Shown: positions 1 to 8,291 of the stretch, one piece after another
Layout: each line of letters opens with the position of its first letter
How positions within the stretch are numbered: position 1 is the stretch's first letter
NCBI GenBank assembly: GCA_934486615.1
Contig: CAKSQO010000009.1
Location: 10,450 to 74,449 of the forward strand
DNA length: 64,000 nt
Direction of reading: 5' to 3'
DNA from: an uncultured Eubacteriales bacterium
Lineage (GTDB): Bacteria > Bacillota > Clostridia > Oscillospirales > Acutalibacteraceae
The notes under the pieces: model-generated
What the model saw: only the letters and a program-made list of their open reading frames with translations
Databases searched by the model: none
Told to the model about the DNA's origin: nothing
Made by a program: the position numbers and the translations under genes

Positions 1-1160
1 TCGGGCAGGCACTCGCCCATATCGTAGTAGACCTCGTCGTTGGTCTGATTGTAGCCGTAAAGCGCGGGTGCGACGAGGGCGACGAACACGACGATGAACA
101 CGGGGAACACTTTTACAACGCCCCCTGCGAACTTCGTCATATCGGGGATAAGCGACTTGTGCTTGGCCTTTTGCAGGGGCTTGTCGAACAGCAGTATCAG
201 CGACGGCAGCACGGTGACGCAGCCGATAACGCCGAGCACGACGCCCTTGGCCATGACTATACCGAGGTCGCGGCCGAGCGTGAACGACATAAAGCACAGG
301 GCGATGAAGCCCGCGACGGTCGTAAGCGAGCTGCCGACGACCGAGGTCAGCGTTTCGCTTATGGCGTGCGCCATAGCCTCTTTATTGTCGCTGTACTCCG
401 CGCGCTTCTCGTTGTAGCTGTGCCACAGGAATATCGAGTAGTCCATTGTAACGGCCAGCTGCAGCACGGAAGCAAGCGCCTTGGTTATGTAGGAGATCTC
501 GCCCATAAAATAGTTCGTGCCGAGGTTGAGCAGTATCATCATTCCGATGGACGCGAGGAACACAAACGGAACGAGCCAGCTGTCAAGGAAGATGAGCATT
601 GCGACGGTCGCAAGCACTACGGCGATTGCGACGTATATCGGCTCTTCCTTTTCGCACAGGTCTTTAAGGTCGGTAACGAGCGCCGACATACCCGAGACGA
701 AGCACTGCTTGCCGCATATCGAGCGAATAGAGCGGATAGCGTCCATTGTAACGTCCGCGCTGGTCGCCGAGTCAAAGAATACGGCGACGAGGGTCGAGTT
801 CTCGGTGTTGAACTCCCGGTATATCTCGTCGGGCAGTATCTCCATCGGAACGGAGACATCGGCCAGAGACGCCCACGAAAGCACGGTCTCGACGTGGTCG
901 ACCTTTTCTATTTCGGAGCACAGGGTCTTGACGTCCTTAGGCTCCATGTCCTCGACAACGATGAACGAAAACGCTCCCTTGCCGAAGTCCTCAAGCAGCT
1001 CCTCCTGACCGACGACGGTATCCATATCGCCCGGCAGGTAGTCGAGCATATCATAATTGATTCTTGTCGCCATCATACCGAACAAAGACGGTACAAGCAG
1101 CACAAGTGCGATTATGATTATCGGTATGCGGAATTTTACAACCGCTTTTGAAAAATGCAT
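1..1160 (-). CDS. MMPL/RND-family exporter, N-terminal part only
   Basis: The gene starts at an ATG at 1158-1160 and runs off the left edge, so only about 386 residues are visible. An N-terminal membrane segment (about residues 8-28) is followed by an extracytoplasmic loop and then a cluster of hydrophobic helices from about residue 190. One helix contains LAVTMDYSIFLWHSYNEKR, with the Asp-Tyr pair typical of MmpL/RND proton relays. Proteins of this family are proton-driven exporters of lipids, drugs or other hydrophobic molecules in the cytoplasmic membrane. The start lies 6 bases after the stop of the DUF308 gene, whose last codons provide the ribosome-binding site, so the two are probably co-transcribed. 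A TetR gene upstream is a plausible repressor. The substrate cannot be told from the sequence. Confidence 0.85.
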   Translation of the reverse strand, partial: MHFSKAVVKFRIPIIIIALVLLVPSLFGMMATRINYDMLDYLPGDMDTVVGQEELLEDFGKGAFSFIVVEDMEPKDVKTLCSEIEKVDHVETVLSWASLADVSVPMEILPDEIYREFNTENSTLVAVFFDSATSADVTMDAIRSIRSICGKQCFVSGMSALVTDLKDLCEKEEPIYVAIAVVLATVAMLIFLDSWLVPFVFLASIGMMILLNLGTNYFMGEISYITKALASVLQLAVTMDYSIFLWHSYNEKRAEYSDNKEAMAHAISETLTSVVGSSLTTVAGFIALCFMSFTLGRDLGIVMAKGVVLGVIGCVTVLPSLILLFDKPLQKAKHKSLIPDMTKFAGGVVKVFPVFIVVFVALVAPALYGYNQTNDEVYYDMGECLP

Positions 1161-1166
1161 ACTCGC

Positions 1167-1769
1167 TTAGTCCTCTCTTTCTTCTGTGTAGTCAACTTCG
1201 ATGACGTCGGGCTTTTGATGCTTGACGATTTTAACTGCGGTAACCGCCGTGCTCAGGTTGAGCACACCCTCGGCCAGAAGCGAAATGCCGAACACTGTCA
1301 TCAGCACTCTGCTGCCCTCGCCCGGGCGGAACAGCAGCACAAAGCCGCACACCGCGGTGGCGATCGCGAACGTCATTATCAGCCACCAGCTGCCGACTCC
1401 GAAGCTTCTCGCTTCGTTGGCGATCTGCAGCTTGAACAGGCCGTCGATAAGAATGTACAGTCCGAGCGCGATGCAGATGAAGTTCATCAGGCTGCCCGGC
1501 CTCACCAGCATTATAATGCCGAGAGCTATCAGCAGTATGCCGAACACCAAATCGTACTGAAACGCCAGACGGTACAGATCCTTTGAAAAGTAGCCCGTCA
1601 GCCTTACCAGCCCGAACACTATCATCAGCACGCCGCAAAGCACGCCGAGTGCGGAAGCTGAGAAGTCGGGCTTCACCATCAGAAACACTCCCAGCACACA
1701 CATTAAAGCGGAGACGACAATGTAACCTATTTTAGCGGTCCTCATGGGTGCTACGGAACGCAAGCGCAT
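1167..1769 (-). CDS. HdeD/DUF308 family membrane protein
   Basis: A 200-residue protein made almost wholly of hydrophobic segments (about six helices), with the GLVRLTGYFSKDL-like spacing and repeated Gly-rich helices of the HdeD/DUF308 family. These are small polytopic membrane proteins; the E. coli member is linked to acid resistance, but the general biochemical role is unknown. The start at 1769 follows an AAAGGAGG ribosome-binding site at a good distance; an internal ATG at 1745 is less well supported. It sits directly before the MMPL gene and after the TetR gene, so it may be an accessory part of an efflux or envelope-stress cassette. Confidence 0.75.
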   Translation of the reverse strand: MRLRSVAPMRTAKIGYIVVSALMCVLGVFLMVKPDFSASALGVLCGVLMIVFGLVRLTGYFSKDLYRLAFQYDLVFGILLIALGIIMLVRPGSLMNFICIALGLYILIDGLFKLQIANEARSFGVGSWWLIMTFAIATAVCGFVLLFRPGEGSRVLMTVFGISLLAEGVLNLSTAVTAVKIVKHQKPDVIEVDYTEERED

Positions 1770-1907
1770 AAGAAACGCCTCCTTTCAAATCAGGCCAAAT
1801 CATTTTTTCAGCCTTTACAGTATATCAAGTGTTTTCATAAAAGAAAAAGGGCAAAATCGCCGCCGTTGCCTACATTTCAGACAACCGAGCCCCTTTTGCC
1901 CAAAAAA

Positions 1908-1946
1908 ATCCCCGAAAGCCAAGGCTTATCCTTAACTCTCGGGGGT
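1908..1946 (-). terminator. Intrinsic terminator after the TetR gene
   Basis: Read on the minus strand, CCCCGAGAG and CTTTCGGGG form a stem around a second small stem (AAGG/CCTT), followed by ATTTTTTT. It stops transcription of the TetR gene before the DUF308-MMPL pair. A second hairpin (GGGCAAAA/TTTTGCCC, 1849-1901) with a T-rich tail lies just beyond. Confidence 0.75.
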
Positions 1947-1969
1947 GCGTCTCACATTATATATACTTA

Positions 1970-2527
1970 TCATTTTTCCTTGTCGCTTTTGACAAGCGCT
2001 TCGGCAGCCAGATGCCCTATCGCGGCCAGACGCCTGACCTGCTCGGCGGCCTCGCTCTTCATCCCGTTTGCGACCCAGTCGAAGAACAGGCCGTACAGCT
2101 CGCACTTGAAAAAGCATATCGCGTCGGCGCGCGCCGTATCGCTTATCCCGCTGCCGCTGAAGGCTCTGTCCCAATAGCTCGTCACGGCGTACTCGCACAG
2201 CTGCATGGTGTACTTCTCGTACATACTGCGGTTGGCGGAGTTGTAGATGTGCATGACCGCTTTTTTATTCTCGACAGCGAAGCGAAACGCAAGCTGCACG
2301 CACTCGTAAAGCGAGTTTATCTCGCGCGTGTCCTTCATCAGCAGGTCGAACTCCTCCTTGACTATCTCCTCAATAAGGGTCGGAATGTCCTGATAATGAT
2401 AGTAAAACGAGTTGCGGTTTATCCCGCAGTCCTCGACAATGGTGCGTACGCTTATTTTGTTAAGCGGCATTTCGTTGAGCAGCTTCAGAAACGACTGCTT
2501 AATTGCCTTTTCGGTAAAATTCGGCAT
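1970..2527 (-). CDS. TetR/AcrR family transcriptional regulator
   Basis: About 185 residues. The first 45 form a TetR helix-turn-helix: TEKAIKQSFLKLL, then KISVRTIVEDCGINRNSFYYHYQDIPTLIEEI, with the FYYHY recognition-helix signature. The C-terminal half is a helical ligand or dimerisation domain without close similarity that I recognise. I chose the ATG at 2525-2527 because AGGGAGGA lies five bases upstream; a TTG 15 bases earlier would place the ribosome-binding site inside the gene. It probably represses the downstream DUF308/MMPL exporter genes, which run the same way but are separated by terminators, and may control itself. Confidence 0.85.
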   Translation of the reverse strand: MPNFTEKAIKQSFLKLLNEMPLNKISVRTIVEDCGINRNSFYYHYQDIPTLIEEIVKEEFDLLMKDTREINSLYECVQLAFRFAVENKKAVMHIYNSANRSMYEKYTMQLCEYAVTSYWDRAFSGSGISDTARADAICFFKCELYGLFFDWVANGMKSEAAEQVRRLAAIGHLAAEALVKSDKEK

Positions 2528-2640
2528 AAGTTCCTCCCTCAAACCACTTTTTCAACCCCATTTTAGCACAAATCCTTGCGTTAATCAACGCTGAATTCGA
2601 CCGCTTTCTTTTCGTTTGGGCATAATTTGCGTTTTGGCTG

Positions 2641-2669
2641 TTGAAAAAAATCCGAATATACGTTATAAT
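2641..2669 (+). promoter_or_regulatory. Sigma-A type promoter for the propeller-like protein
   Basis: TTGAAA, a 17-base spacer and TATAAT stand about 50 bases before the gene at 2722. The -10 box is bracketed by a near-identical direct repeat (AATCCGAATATA and AATCCGAATACA), which could be a binding site for a regulator such as the divergently placed TetR protein. Confidence 0.7.
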
Positions 2670-2721
2670 CCGAATACACCGTAGATAGATAAGGATAATA
2701 TATTCTAAGGAGGGCATTTCA

Positions 2722-3687
2722 ATGCCAAAACCGATAAAAATTCTTCTGCGCGTGCTCTGCATCATTCTTGCTGCAGTGCTCGTTTTCCTGCTTTGCTTCC
2801 ACTTCGGTGAGAAGATCAGGTACCGCTCGTTCTACAGGAACGCCGAGGTCATGTTCAAGACCCCCGGCACCGGCGACGGCTTCGTTCAGCAGGGACTCTG
2901 TTACGATGATGACAGCGATCTCTACATCGTCTGCGGCTATATGGGCAAGGGCGCTTCGCGCGTCTACACCGTCGACAAGGACGGCAAGAGCCGCTTCTGC
3001 GAGCTTAAGGACAGCAAGGGCGCCGACTACTGCGGCCACACCGGCGGAGTGGCACGCTTCGGCGACTATATCTACATCACGGGCGAGGACGGCCTTGACG
3101 TGTTCAGCTTCGCCGACATCAAGGACAAGAGCGAAGCCGGGCTCATCGGCTCGTTCAAGACGGGCAGCGATCCCGCTTACTGCCACCGCGAGGGCGACCT
3201 GCTCTACGTCGGCTCGTTCTACCGCGAGGGCAACTACGAGACTCCCGCGCACGAGCGCATCACCACTCCTGCGGGCGACAGGAACACCTCCGTCGTCTAC
3301 ATCTTCAGCCTCAACGCAGAGGCCGACCTCGGAATTGACGCGAAGCCCGTCAGCGCGCTTAGCACTCCCGGCCTTGTTCAGGGTATGTGCTTTGACGCAA
3401 AGGGTCGCGCCGTGCTGTCGACAAGCTACGGGCTTGCCGCCTCGCACCTGTATGTCTACGACCTCGCGAAGGCCGACGAGGGTACGCTCGAGGTCGACGG
3501 CAAAAAGCTCGGCATCAGGTACCTCGACTCCAAGTCGCTCGTTGAGACCGTCGAAGCTCCTCCGATGAGCGAAGAAATTATCCTCAAGGACGGCCGCATC
3601 GTCATTATGACCGAGTCCGCTTCCAATAAGTATATCTTCGGTAAGATTACCTCCGGCCGCCGCGTCTACGGCTACGAAATGCAGTGA
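2722..3687 (+). CDS. Membrane-anchored beta-propeller-like protein of unknown function
   Basis: A 321-residue protein. An N-terminal hydrophobic segment (about residues 6-25) looks like an uncleaved signal anchor or signal peptide, so the rest should lie outside the cell. The body contains repeated strand-rich units of the pattern LYIVCGY, YIYITGEDGLDVFS and DLLYVGSFY, as in six- or seven-bladed propeller folds. I do not recognise a catalytic motif. AAGGAGGG precedes the ATG, a strong promoter lies upstream and a strong hairpin terminator downstream, so it is a single-gene unit. It is read away from the TetR gene and might be under its control. Confidence 0.7.
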   Translation: MPKPIKILLRVLCIILAAVLVFLLCFHFGEKIRYRSFYRNAEVMFKTPGTGDGFVQQGLCYDDDSDLYIVCGYMGKGASRVYTVDKDGKSRFCELKDSKGADYCGHTGGVARFGDYIYITGEDGLDVFSFADIKDKSEAGLIGSFKTGSDPAYCHREGDLLYVGSFYREGNYETPAHERITTPAGDRNTSVVYIFSLNAEADLGIDAKPVSALSTPGLVQGMCFDAKGRAVLSTSYGLAASHLYVYDLAKADEGTLEVDGKKLGIRYLDSKSLVETVEAPPMSEEIILKDGRIVIMTESASNKYIFGKITSGRRVYGYEMQ

Positions 3688-4265
3688 TTTTTAACGGAAA
3701 GGAGCGCGCCTCCCAATGCTTTGCAAGTCCGAACAGTTTCGCATAAAAGGCGGCTCTCTCACCAATTTGTAATTCACGAAAAAACAGGCACTGACGGAAA
3801 CTTTTTCTGTCAGTGCCTGTTTTGCGTTTTTAACGTGTTTTTGGCTCGCGCCGCACCCCCAAGGCTCCGCTTGCTTCATTGGGTCAATGGGAGGCTTTTT
3901 GGTGCAGTGCTTTTCTAAAAAGCCTGAACGAGAATTACTCCCGCGGGATGTTAAACTTATACTATAGCCGTACCTTCAGCGCGGATAAACAGCATTCGGC
4001 TGCGCGTCCAATCCGTCTGTGTCGGCGCGTACTAAATCCCCACCGTCACGGCTAAGGCCGTGCCACCCGCCTTGACGGCGCCCGCCCCTTTTGTCTGCTT
4101 CGCAGACATTTCCTCGCACTGCGGGGAATAACCCTTGCTTCAATGGGAGGCTTTTTGGTGCAGTGCTTTTCTAAAAAAGCCTGAACAAGAATTACTCCCG
4201 CGGGGTGTTAAACTTATACTATAGCCGCACCTTCAGCGCGGATAAACAGCATTCGGCTGCGCGGC
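3688..4265. repeat. Gene-free region with fragments of dispersed repeats and a long direct duplication
   Basis: After the terminator at 3781-3823 no gene is supported. A stretch at 3887-4003 recurs at 4143-4263 with only a few differences (it includes ACTCCCGCGGG, TTCAGCGCGGATAAACAGC and ATTCGGCTGCGCG). Between the copies lies the right end of the MITE-like family (4033-4165), interrupted by a cassette with the mini-hairpins TCTGC-ttc-GCAGA and GCACTGC. The second copy abuts the stop codon of dut. Confidence 0.7.
3781..3823 (+). terminator. Intrinsic terminator after the propeller-like gene
   Basis: AAAACAGGCACTGAC and GTCAGTGCCTGTTTT form a perfect 15-bp stem around a 13-base loop, followed by GCGTTTTT. 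The hairpin is nearly symmetrical and may also work on the other strand. Confidence 0.85.
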
Positions 4266-4703
4266 TTACTTTCCCGTGCTGCCGAAGCCGCCTGCGCCGC
4301 GCCCGGTCTCGTCGAGGTCGGCGACCTCGGTAAACTCGACGCTCAGATAGGGCATAACGACCAGCTGGGCTATTCTCTCGCCCGCCGCGACGGTGCGCGG
4401 CTCGTCGGTGTCGTTGTGCAAAGCGACGATGTACTCGCCGCGATAGTCGGAATCGGCGACTCCCACGCAGTTGGCGGGGCGCAGCCCCTGCTTGGCGGCA
4501 AGGCCGCTGCGGGCGAATATCGCACCGAAGTAGCCGTCGGGTACGGCTATCGCAAGGCCGGTACCTATCTTCTCGGTCGAGTGCGGCGCTATTGTCACAC
4601 TCCCGCCATCAATGCAGGCGTAGAGGTCGTAACCCGCCGCCTGAGCGCTGCCGCGCGTGGGCAGAGTCGCGTTTTCGCGCAGCTTCTTTACGTTTATCAG
4701 CAT
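4266..4703 (-). CDS. dut: dUTP diphosphatase (dUTPase)
   Basis: This 145-residue protein hydrolyses dUTP to dUMP and pyrophosphate, keeping uracil out of DNA and feeding dTMP synthesis. All five motifs of the trimeric dUTPase family are visible: AAGYDLYA (I), ARSGLAAKQG (II), GVADSDYRGEY (III, with the catalytic Asp), GERIAQLVV (IV) and the C-terminal RGAGGFGSTGK (V), which closes over the substrate. The length is typical. AGGAG lies before the ATG. It follows nrdG by 11 bases, forming a nucleotide-supply operon with the anaerobic reductase. Confidence 0.96.
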   Translation of the reverse strand: MLINVKKLRENATLPTRGSAQAAGYDLYACIDGGSVTIAPHSTEKIGTGLAIAVPDGYFGAIFARSGLAAKQGLRPANCVGVADSDYRGEYIVALHNDTDEPRTVAAGERIAQLVVMPYLSVEFTEVADLDETGRGAGGFGSTGK

Positions 4704-4714
4704 AAAATCATCTC

Positions 4715-5236
4715 CTAAAGCTCGAGCAGGGTCACCCGCCCGTTTTCTCCGGTCTTGACCATATCAATTATCCGCTGATTTTCGCTGCCGCGAAATTTGA
4801 GGCGGATGTTTTTCTTTTCCTCAACAAATTTGCCGTCGACGAGCACGTCGAGTGTGTCAAGCAGCCTGTCGGTGACCTCGCAGCGGCAGTGCTCGCCGTC
4901 GGTTTTCAGCTGCTCGTAGGTAAAGCCCGAGTAGCACCAGACGGTCTTGCCCGGCAGCTCGCGGCGCACGCGCTCGGTGAGCTTCACAAGCTCGCGCTGA
5001 TTTTCAGGCTCGAACGGCTCGCCGCCGAGCAGGGTCAGCCCGCTGATGTAGTCCGGGCGCAGCAGCTCGATAAGCCTGTCCTCGGTCTGCCGGGTGTATT
5101 CCTCGCCGTAGCAGAAATCCCACGTTTGCTTATTGAAGCAGCCCTTGCAGCGGTTGGTGCAGCCCGAGACGAATATCGACACCCTGACCCCTATGCCGTT
5201 GGCAATATCGCACGGCTTAATCTCGCCGTAATGCAT
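4715..5236 (-). CDS. nrdG: Anaerobic ribonucleoside-triphosphate reductase activating protein
   Basis: A radical SAM enzyme of 173 residues that uses a [4Fe-4S] cluster and S-adenosylmethionine to install the glycyl radical on NrdD. The cluster motif CTNRCKGC (CxxxCxxC) is near residue 26, and TLLGGEPFEPENQ carries the conserved Gly-Gly-Glu SAM-binding motif. The length matches the family. AAGGAG precedes the ATG. It sits 66 bases after nrdD, separated by a hairpin, and just before dut. Confidence 0.96.
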   Translation of the reverse strand: MHYGEIKPCDIANGIGVRVSIFVSGCTNRCKGCFNKQTWDFCYGEEYTRQTEDRLIELLRPDYISGLTLLGGEPFEPENQRELVKLTERVRRELPGKTVWCYSGFTYEQLKTDGEHCRCEVTDRLLDTLDVLVDGKFVEEKKNIRLKFRGSENQRIIDMVKTGENGRVTLLEL

Positions 5237-5254
5237 AAAGCGCGTCTCCTTCCG

Positions 5255-5295
5255 AAAAAAGCGCCCGACTTCAAGGTCAAGCCGAGCGCTTTTTT
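5255..5295 (-). terminator. Hairpin between nrdD and nrdG
   Basis: On the minus strand AAAAAAGCGC pairs with GCGCTTTTTT around an imperfect inner stem. It could be a partial terminator that lowers nrdG expression relative to nrdD, or an RNA-stabilising 3' end. Confidence 0.6.
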
Positions 5296-5302
5296 GCCAA
5301 AA

Positions 5303-7477
5303 TCACAGGTGGAGGACTCTTTCCTTTATCTCCTGAGTTCTGCCCTGATTCCAGAACTGAGTTCCGATGTAGCCGCACGTTCTGCGCGCGACGTTCATCT
5401 TGTCCTGATCGGTGTTGCCGCAGTCGGGGCACTTCCAAATCAGCTTGCCGTCCTCGTTTTCGACTATCTCCATCTCGCCGTCATAGCCGCACACCTGGCA
5501 GTAGTCGCTCTTGGTGTTAAGCTCGGCGTACATGATGTGGTTGTAGATGAACTGCATGACCTTGAGCACCGCGGGAATGTTGTTCTGCATATCGGGCACT
5601 TCAACGTACGAGATAGCGCCGCCGGGCGAAAGCGCCTGGAACTTCGACTCAAGCTCGAGCTTCTTGAACGCGTCGATAGGCTCGGTAACATGGATGTGGT
5701 AGCTGTTGGTGATGTAGTTTTTGTCGGTGACGCCTTTGACGATGCCGAAGCGCTTTTGCAGGCACTTGGCGAACTTGTAGGTCGTCGACTCAAGCGGAGT
5801 GCCGTAGATCGAGTAGTCGATGTTCTCGGCAGCCTTCCACTTTGCGGTATACTCGTTGAGCTTCTGCATAATCTCAAGGCCGAGCGCTTCACCCTCGGGC
5901 TCGGTCAGCTTCTTGCCGATGAGCGAGTAGACGCACTCCCACAGTCCCGCATAGCCGAGCGACAGCGTCGAATAGCCGCCGTGGAGGTAGCGGTCGATGG
6001 TCTCGCCCTTTTGCAGGCGGGCCAGAGCGCCGTACTGCCACAAAATCGGGGCGGCGTCGCTGAGCGTTCCCGTCAGGCGCTCGTGGCGGCACTGCAGCGC
6101 CTTATGGCACAGCTCAAGCCGCTCGCCGAATATCTCCCAGAAGCGGTCGAGATCCTTGCCTGCGGAAAGGCCGATGTCGACAAGATTTACCGTGACAACG
6201 CCCTGATTGAAGCGGCCGTAGTACTTCGGCTTGCCGTCCTCGTCAACGTAAGGGGTCAGGAAGCTGCGGCAGCCCATGCAGGTGTAGCAGTGACCCTCGC
6301 CGTTTTTGTCGATTTTGGTCTCGAGCATAATTTTTTCGGAGATATAGTCGGGCACCATACGCTTTGCGGTACACCTTGCAGCCAGCTCGGTGAGGTAGAA
6401 GTAAGGCGTGCCCTCGGTGACGTTGTCGTTTTCAAGCACATAGATGAGCTTCGGGAACGCGGGGGTTATCCACACGCCCTTCTCATTCTTTACGCCCTGA
6501 ATACGCTGCTTGAGCGTCTCCTCGATTATAAGCGCGAGGTCGGCCTTCTCCTGCGCGTTCTTGGCCTCGTTCAGGTACATGAACACGGTCACGAACGGAG
6601 CCTGCCCGTTGGTGGTCAGCAGGGTGACGACCTGATACTGTATCATCTGTATGCCCTTGCGAACCTCTTCGCGCAGGCGCTTTTCAACGATTTCGTTGAG
6701 CTTTTCCTCATCGGAGCAGCCGACGCTGTCAAGCTCCTCGCGAACGGTGGCGCGAATCTTATCGCGGCTTATCTGCACAAACGGCGCAAGGTGCGCAAGG
6801 CTGATGCTCTGCCCGCCGTACTGGTTGGAGGCGACCTGCGCGATTATCTGGGTGGCGATGTTGCAGGCGGTCGAGAACGAGTGCGGCTTCTCGATAAGAG
6901 TGCCGCTGATGACCGTGCCGTTTTGCAGCATATCCTCAAGGTTGACAAGGTCGCAGTTGTGCATATGCTGGGCGAAGTAATCAGCATCGTGGAAGTGGAT
7001 AAGCCCCTGCTCGTGCGCCTCGACAACGTCACCGGGCAGCAGTATGCGGCGGGTGATGTCCTTGCTGACCTCGCCTGCCATATAGTCGCGCTGAACGCTG
7101 TTGACAGTCGGATTTTTGTTGGAGTTTTCCTGCTTGACTTCCTCGTTATTGCACTCGATAAGAGCGAGTATCTGCTCGTCGGTGGTGTTTGACTTGCGTA
7201 TCAGCTCGCGGCTGTAGCGGTAGGTGATATAGCGCCTTGCAACCGAAAACGCGCGCTGGTTCATTATCTGATTCTCGACGATGTCCTGGATCTCCTCGAC
7301 GCTGAGCGCGCGGTTGATGTTGCGCACGGCCAGCTCGACGTCCTCAGCGATGCGGCTTATCTGCAGCTCGCTCATTCTCTCGCTCGGAACGACGCTTTCG
7401 TTAGCCTTTGAGACAGCGACAATTATCTTTTGACGGTCGAATTCGACCTCGGCGCCGCTTCTCTTTATGATTTTCAT
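5303..7477 (-). CDS. nrdD: Anaerobic ribonucleoside-triphosphate reductase (class III)
   Basis: This 724-residue glycyl-radical enzyme makes dNTPs from NTPs without oxygen. The N-terminus (about residues 1-95) is an ATP-cone that senses ATP/dATP: MKIIKRSGAEVEFDRQKI. The catalytic barrel follows, with MGCRSFLTPY, GRFNQGVVTVNLV and the VPDMQNNIPA region. Near the C-terminus CQVCGYDGE and CPDCGN supply the four zinc ligands, and RRTCGYIG carries the glycine that becomes the radical. The last residues, GRTQEIKERVLHL, match the family end. Upstream are likely NrdR boxes, so repression by NrdR when dNTPs are plentiful is expected. No aerobic reductase is in the window. Confidence 0.97.
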   Translation of the reverse strand: MKIIKRSGAEVEFDRQKIIVAVSKANESVVPSERMSELQISRIAEDVELAVRNINRALSVEEIQDIVENQIMNQRAFSVARRYITYRYSRELIRKSNTTDEQILALIECNNEEVKQENSNKNPTVNSVQRDYMAGEVSKDITRRILLPGDVVEAHEQGLIHFHDADYFAQHMHNCDLVNLEDMLQNGTVISGTLIEKPHSFSTACNIATQIIAQVASNQYGGQSISLAHLAPFVQISRDKIRATVREELDSVGCSDEEKLNEIVEKRLREEVRKGIQMIQYQVVTLLTTNGQAPFVTVFMYLNEAKNAQEKADLALIIEETLKQRIQGVKNEKGVWITPAFPKLIYVLENDNVTEGTPYFYLTELAARCTAKRMVPDYISEKIMLETKIDKNGEGHCYTCMGCRSFLTPYVDEDGKPKYYGRFNQGVVTVNLVDIGLSAGKDLDRFWEIFGERLELCHKALQCRHERLTGTLSDAAPILWQYGALARLQKGETIDRYLHGGYSTLSLGYAGLWECVYSLIGKKLTEPEGEALGLEIMQKLNEYTAKWKAAENIDYSIYGTPLESTTYKFAKCLQKRFGIVKGVTDKNYITNSYHIHVTEPIDAFKKLELESKFQALSPGGAISYVEVPDMQNNIPAVLKVMQFIYNHIMYAELNTKSDYCQVCGYDGEMEIVENEDGKLIWKCPDCGNTDQDKMNVARRTCGYIGTQFWNQGRTQEIKERVLHL

Positions 7478-7513
7478 ACCTTAGCCCTCCCACAAAGCGG
7501 CTTGACGCGCAAA

Positions 7514-7561
7514 CCACTAAATATTGTGTTTTATAAAATATATATACACAAGAATTTGATT
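7514..7561 (-). promoter_or_regulatory. Probable tandem NrdR boxes upstream of nrdD
   Basis: CCACTAAATATTGTGT (7514-7529) matches the palindromic NrdR consensus acaCwAtATaTwGtgt at 14 of 16 positions. A weaker match, ACACAAGAATTTGATT (7546-7561, 11 of 16), is centred 32 bases away, about three helical turns, which is the usual NrdR spacing. The AT-rich DNA between would hold the nrdD promoter. Confidence 0.6.
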
Positions 7562-7715
7562 TTTACGAGCGTTTATTATTATAGCAAGCCCGCGCTCAAA
7601 ATTCAAGAGGGCTTTCGCATATTTTGTAGCTATATCCGAAACTTTAGGAAAACAGCACAATATATTGTTAATAAATTGTCTAAAATCACTATTGACAAAT
7701 CTCGACAAAGAAAAG

Positions 7716-7759
7716 CCGCTGCGCTTATGCCGCAATATCTTGCAGCACAAGCGCAGCGG
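7716..7759 (-). terminator. Intrinsic terminator after the apgM-lexA-7790 gene group
   Basis: CCGCTGCGCTT and AAGCGCAGCGG form an 11-bp stem; on the minus strand it is followed by CTTTTCTTTG. It ends the group whose last gene stops at 7790. Confidence 0.75.
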
Positions 7760-7789
7760 TATATACACGTTTTGTACAAACGGTAAAGC

Positions 7790-8257
7790 TCAGCGTTCCT
7801 CGCCGTTAAGCTTGCCCTTGAACTCGCCTCCGAGACCGCTCCCGGCGGAATTGCCGCCGTCCGAGCTGCCGAAGCCATCGTCCGAGCTGCCGAAGCCATC
7901 GTCCGAGCCGTCGCGATCATCGCCCGAACCGTCGGACGAGCCGCTCCCGGCGGCCGCAACGGGCTCGACGGGGTCGAACATTCGCAGATCCGTCCGCTCG
8001 CCTGCGGGGCGCGGATTGCCCTCGCGGTCAAAGCCGTTGTCGTCGTAGCGCGTGCCGTTGCGGTGGAAGCCGAGCGCCGAAAAGCCGCGCTTGTCAAAGC
8101 CCTGCTCGTCGTACTTTTCGCCGCGCTTGACCTTGTGCTTTCCGCGGCCGAGCTTGGGATACATCGCCCGCACGACAAAATATGCCGCTAAAAACAGCAC
8201 CCACATCACAAAAGCAATGATTGCCATTATGCTGTGATCGTTGCCCATATTGCCCAT
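7790..8257 (-). CDS. Small membrane protein with acidic Gly/Ser/Asp-rich tail, function unknown
   Basis: A 155-residue protein that I do not recognise. A single hydrophobic helix spans about residues 10-32, followed by a basic stretch (RGKHKVKRGEK). A middle part holds short related units: KYDEQGFDKRGF, GFHRNGTRYDDNGFDREG. The last 50 residues are rich in Gly, Ser and Asp, including two copies of GSSDDGF or a close variant. It lies 34 bases after lexA in the same direction and before a terminator, so it may belong to the same transcript. The upstream sequence contains AAAGGAG for the chosen ATG at 8257. Confidence 0.65.
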   Translation of the reverse strand: MGNMGNDHSIMAIIAFVMWVLFLAAYFVVRAMYPKLGRGKHKVKRGEKYDEQGFDKRGFSALGFHRNGTRYDDNGFDREGNPRPAGERTDLRMFDPVEPVAAAGSGSSDGSGDDRDGSDDGFGSSDDGFGSSDGGNSAGSGLGGEFKGKLNGEER

Positions 8258-8291
8258 AAAACCTGCTCCTTTCGCCCGGTAAACCTAAGCG

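Noticed and set aside
4889..7192. A 767-codon open frame opposite nrdD
   Set aside because: Long antisense frames are a by-product of G+C-rich codon use; nrdD on the other strand matches its family end to end.
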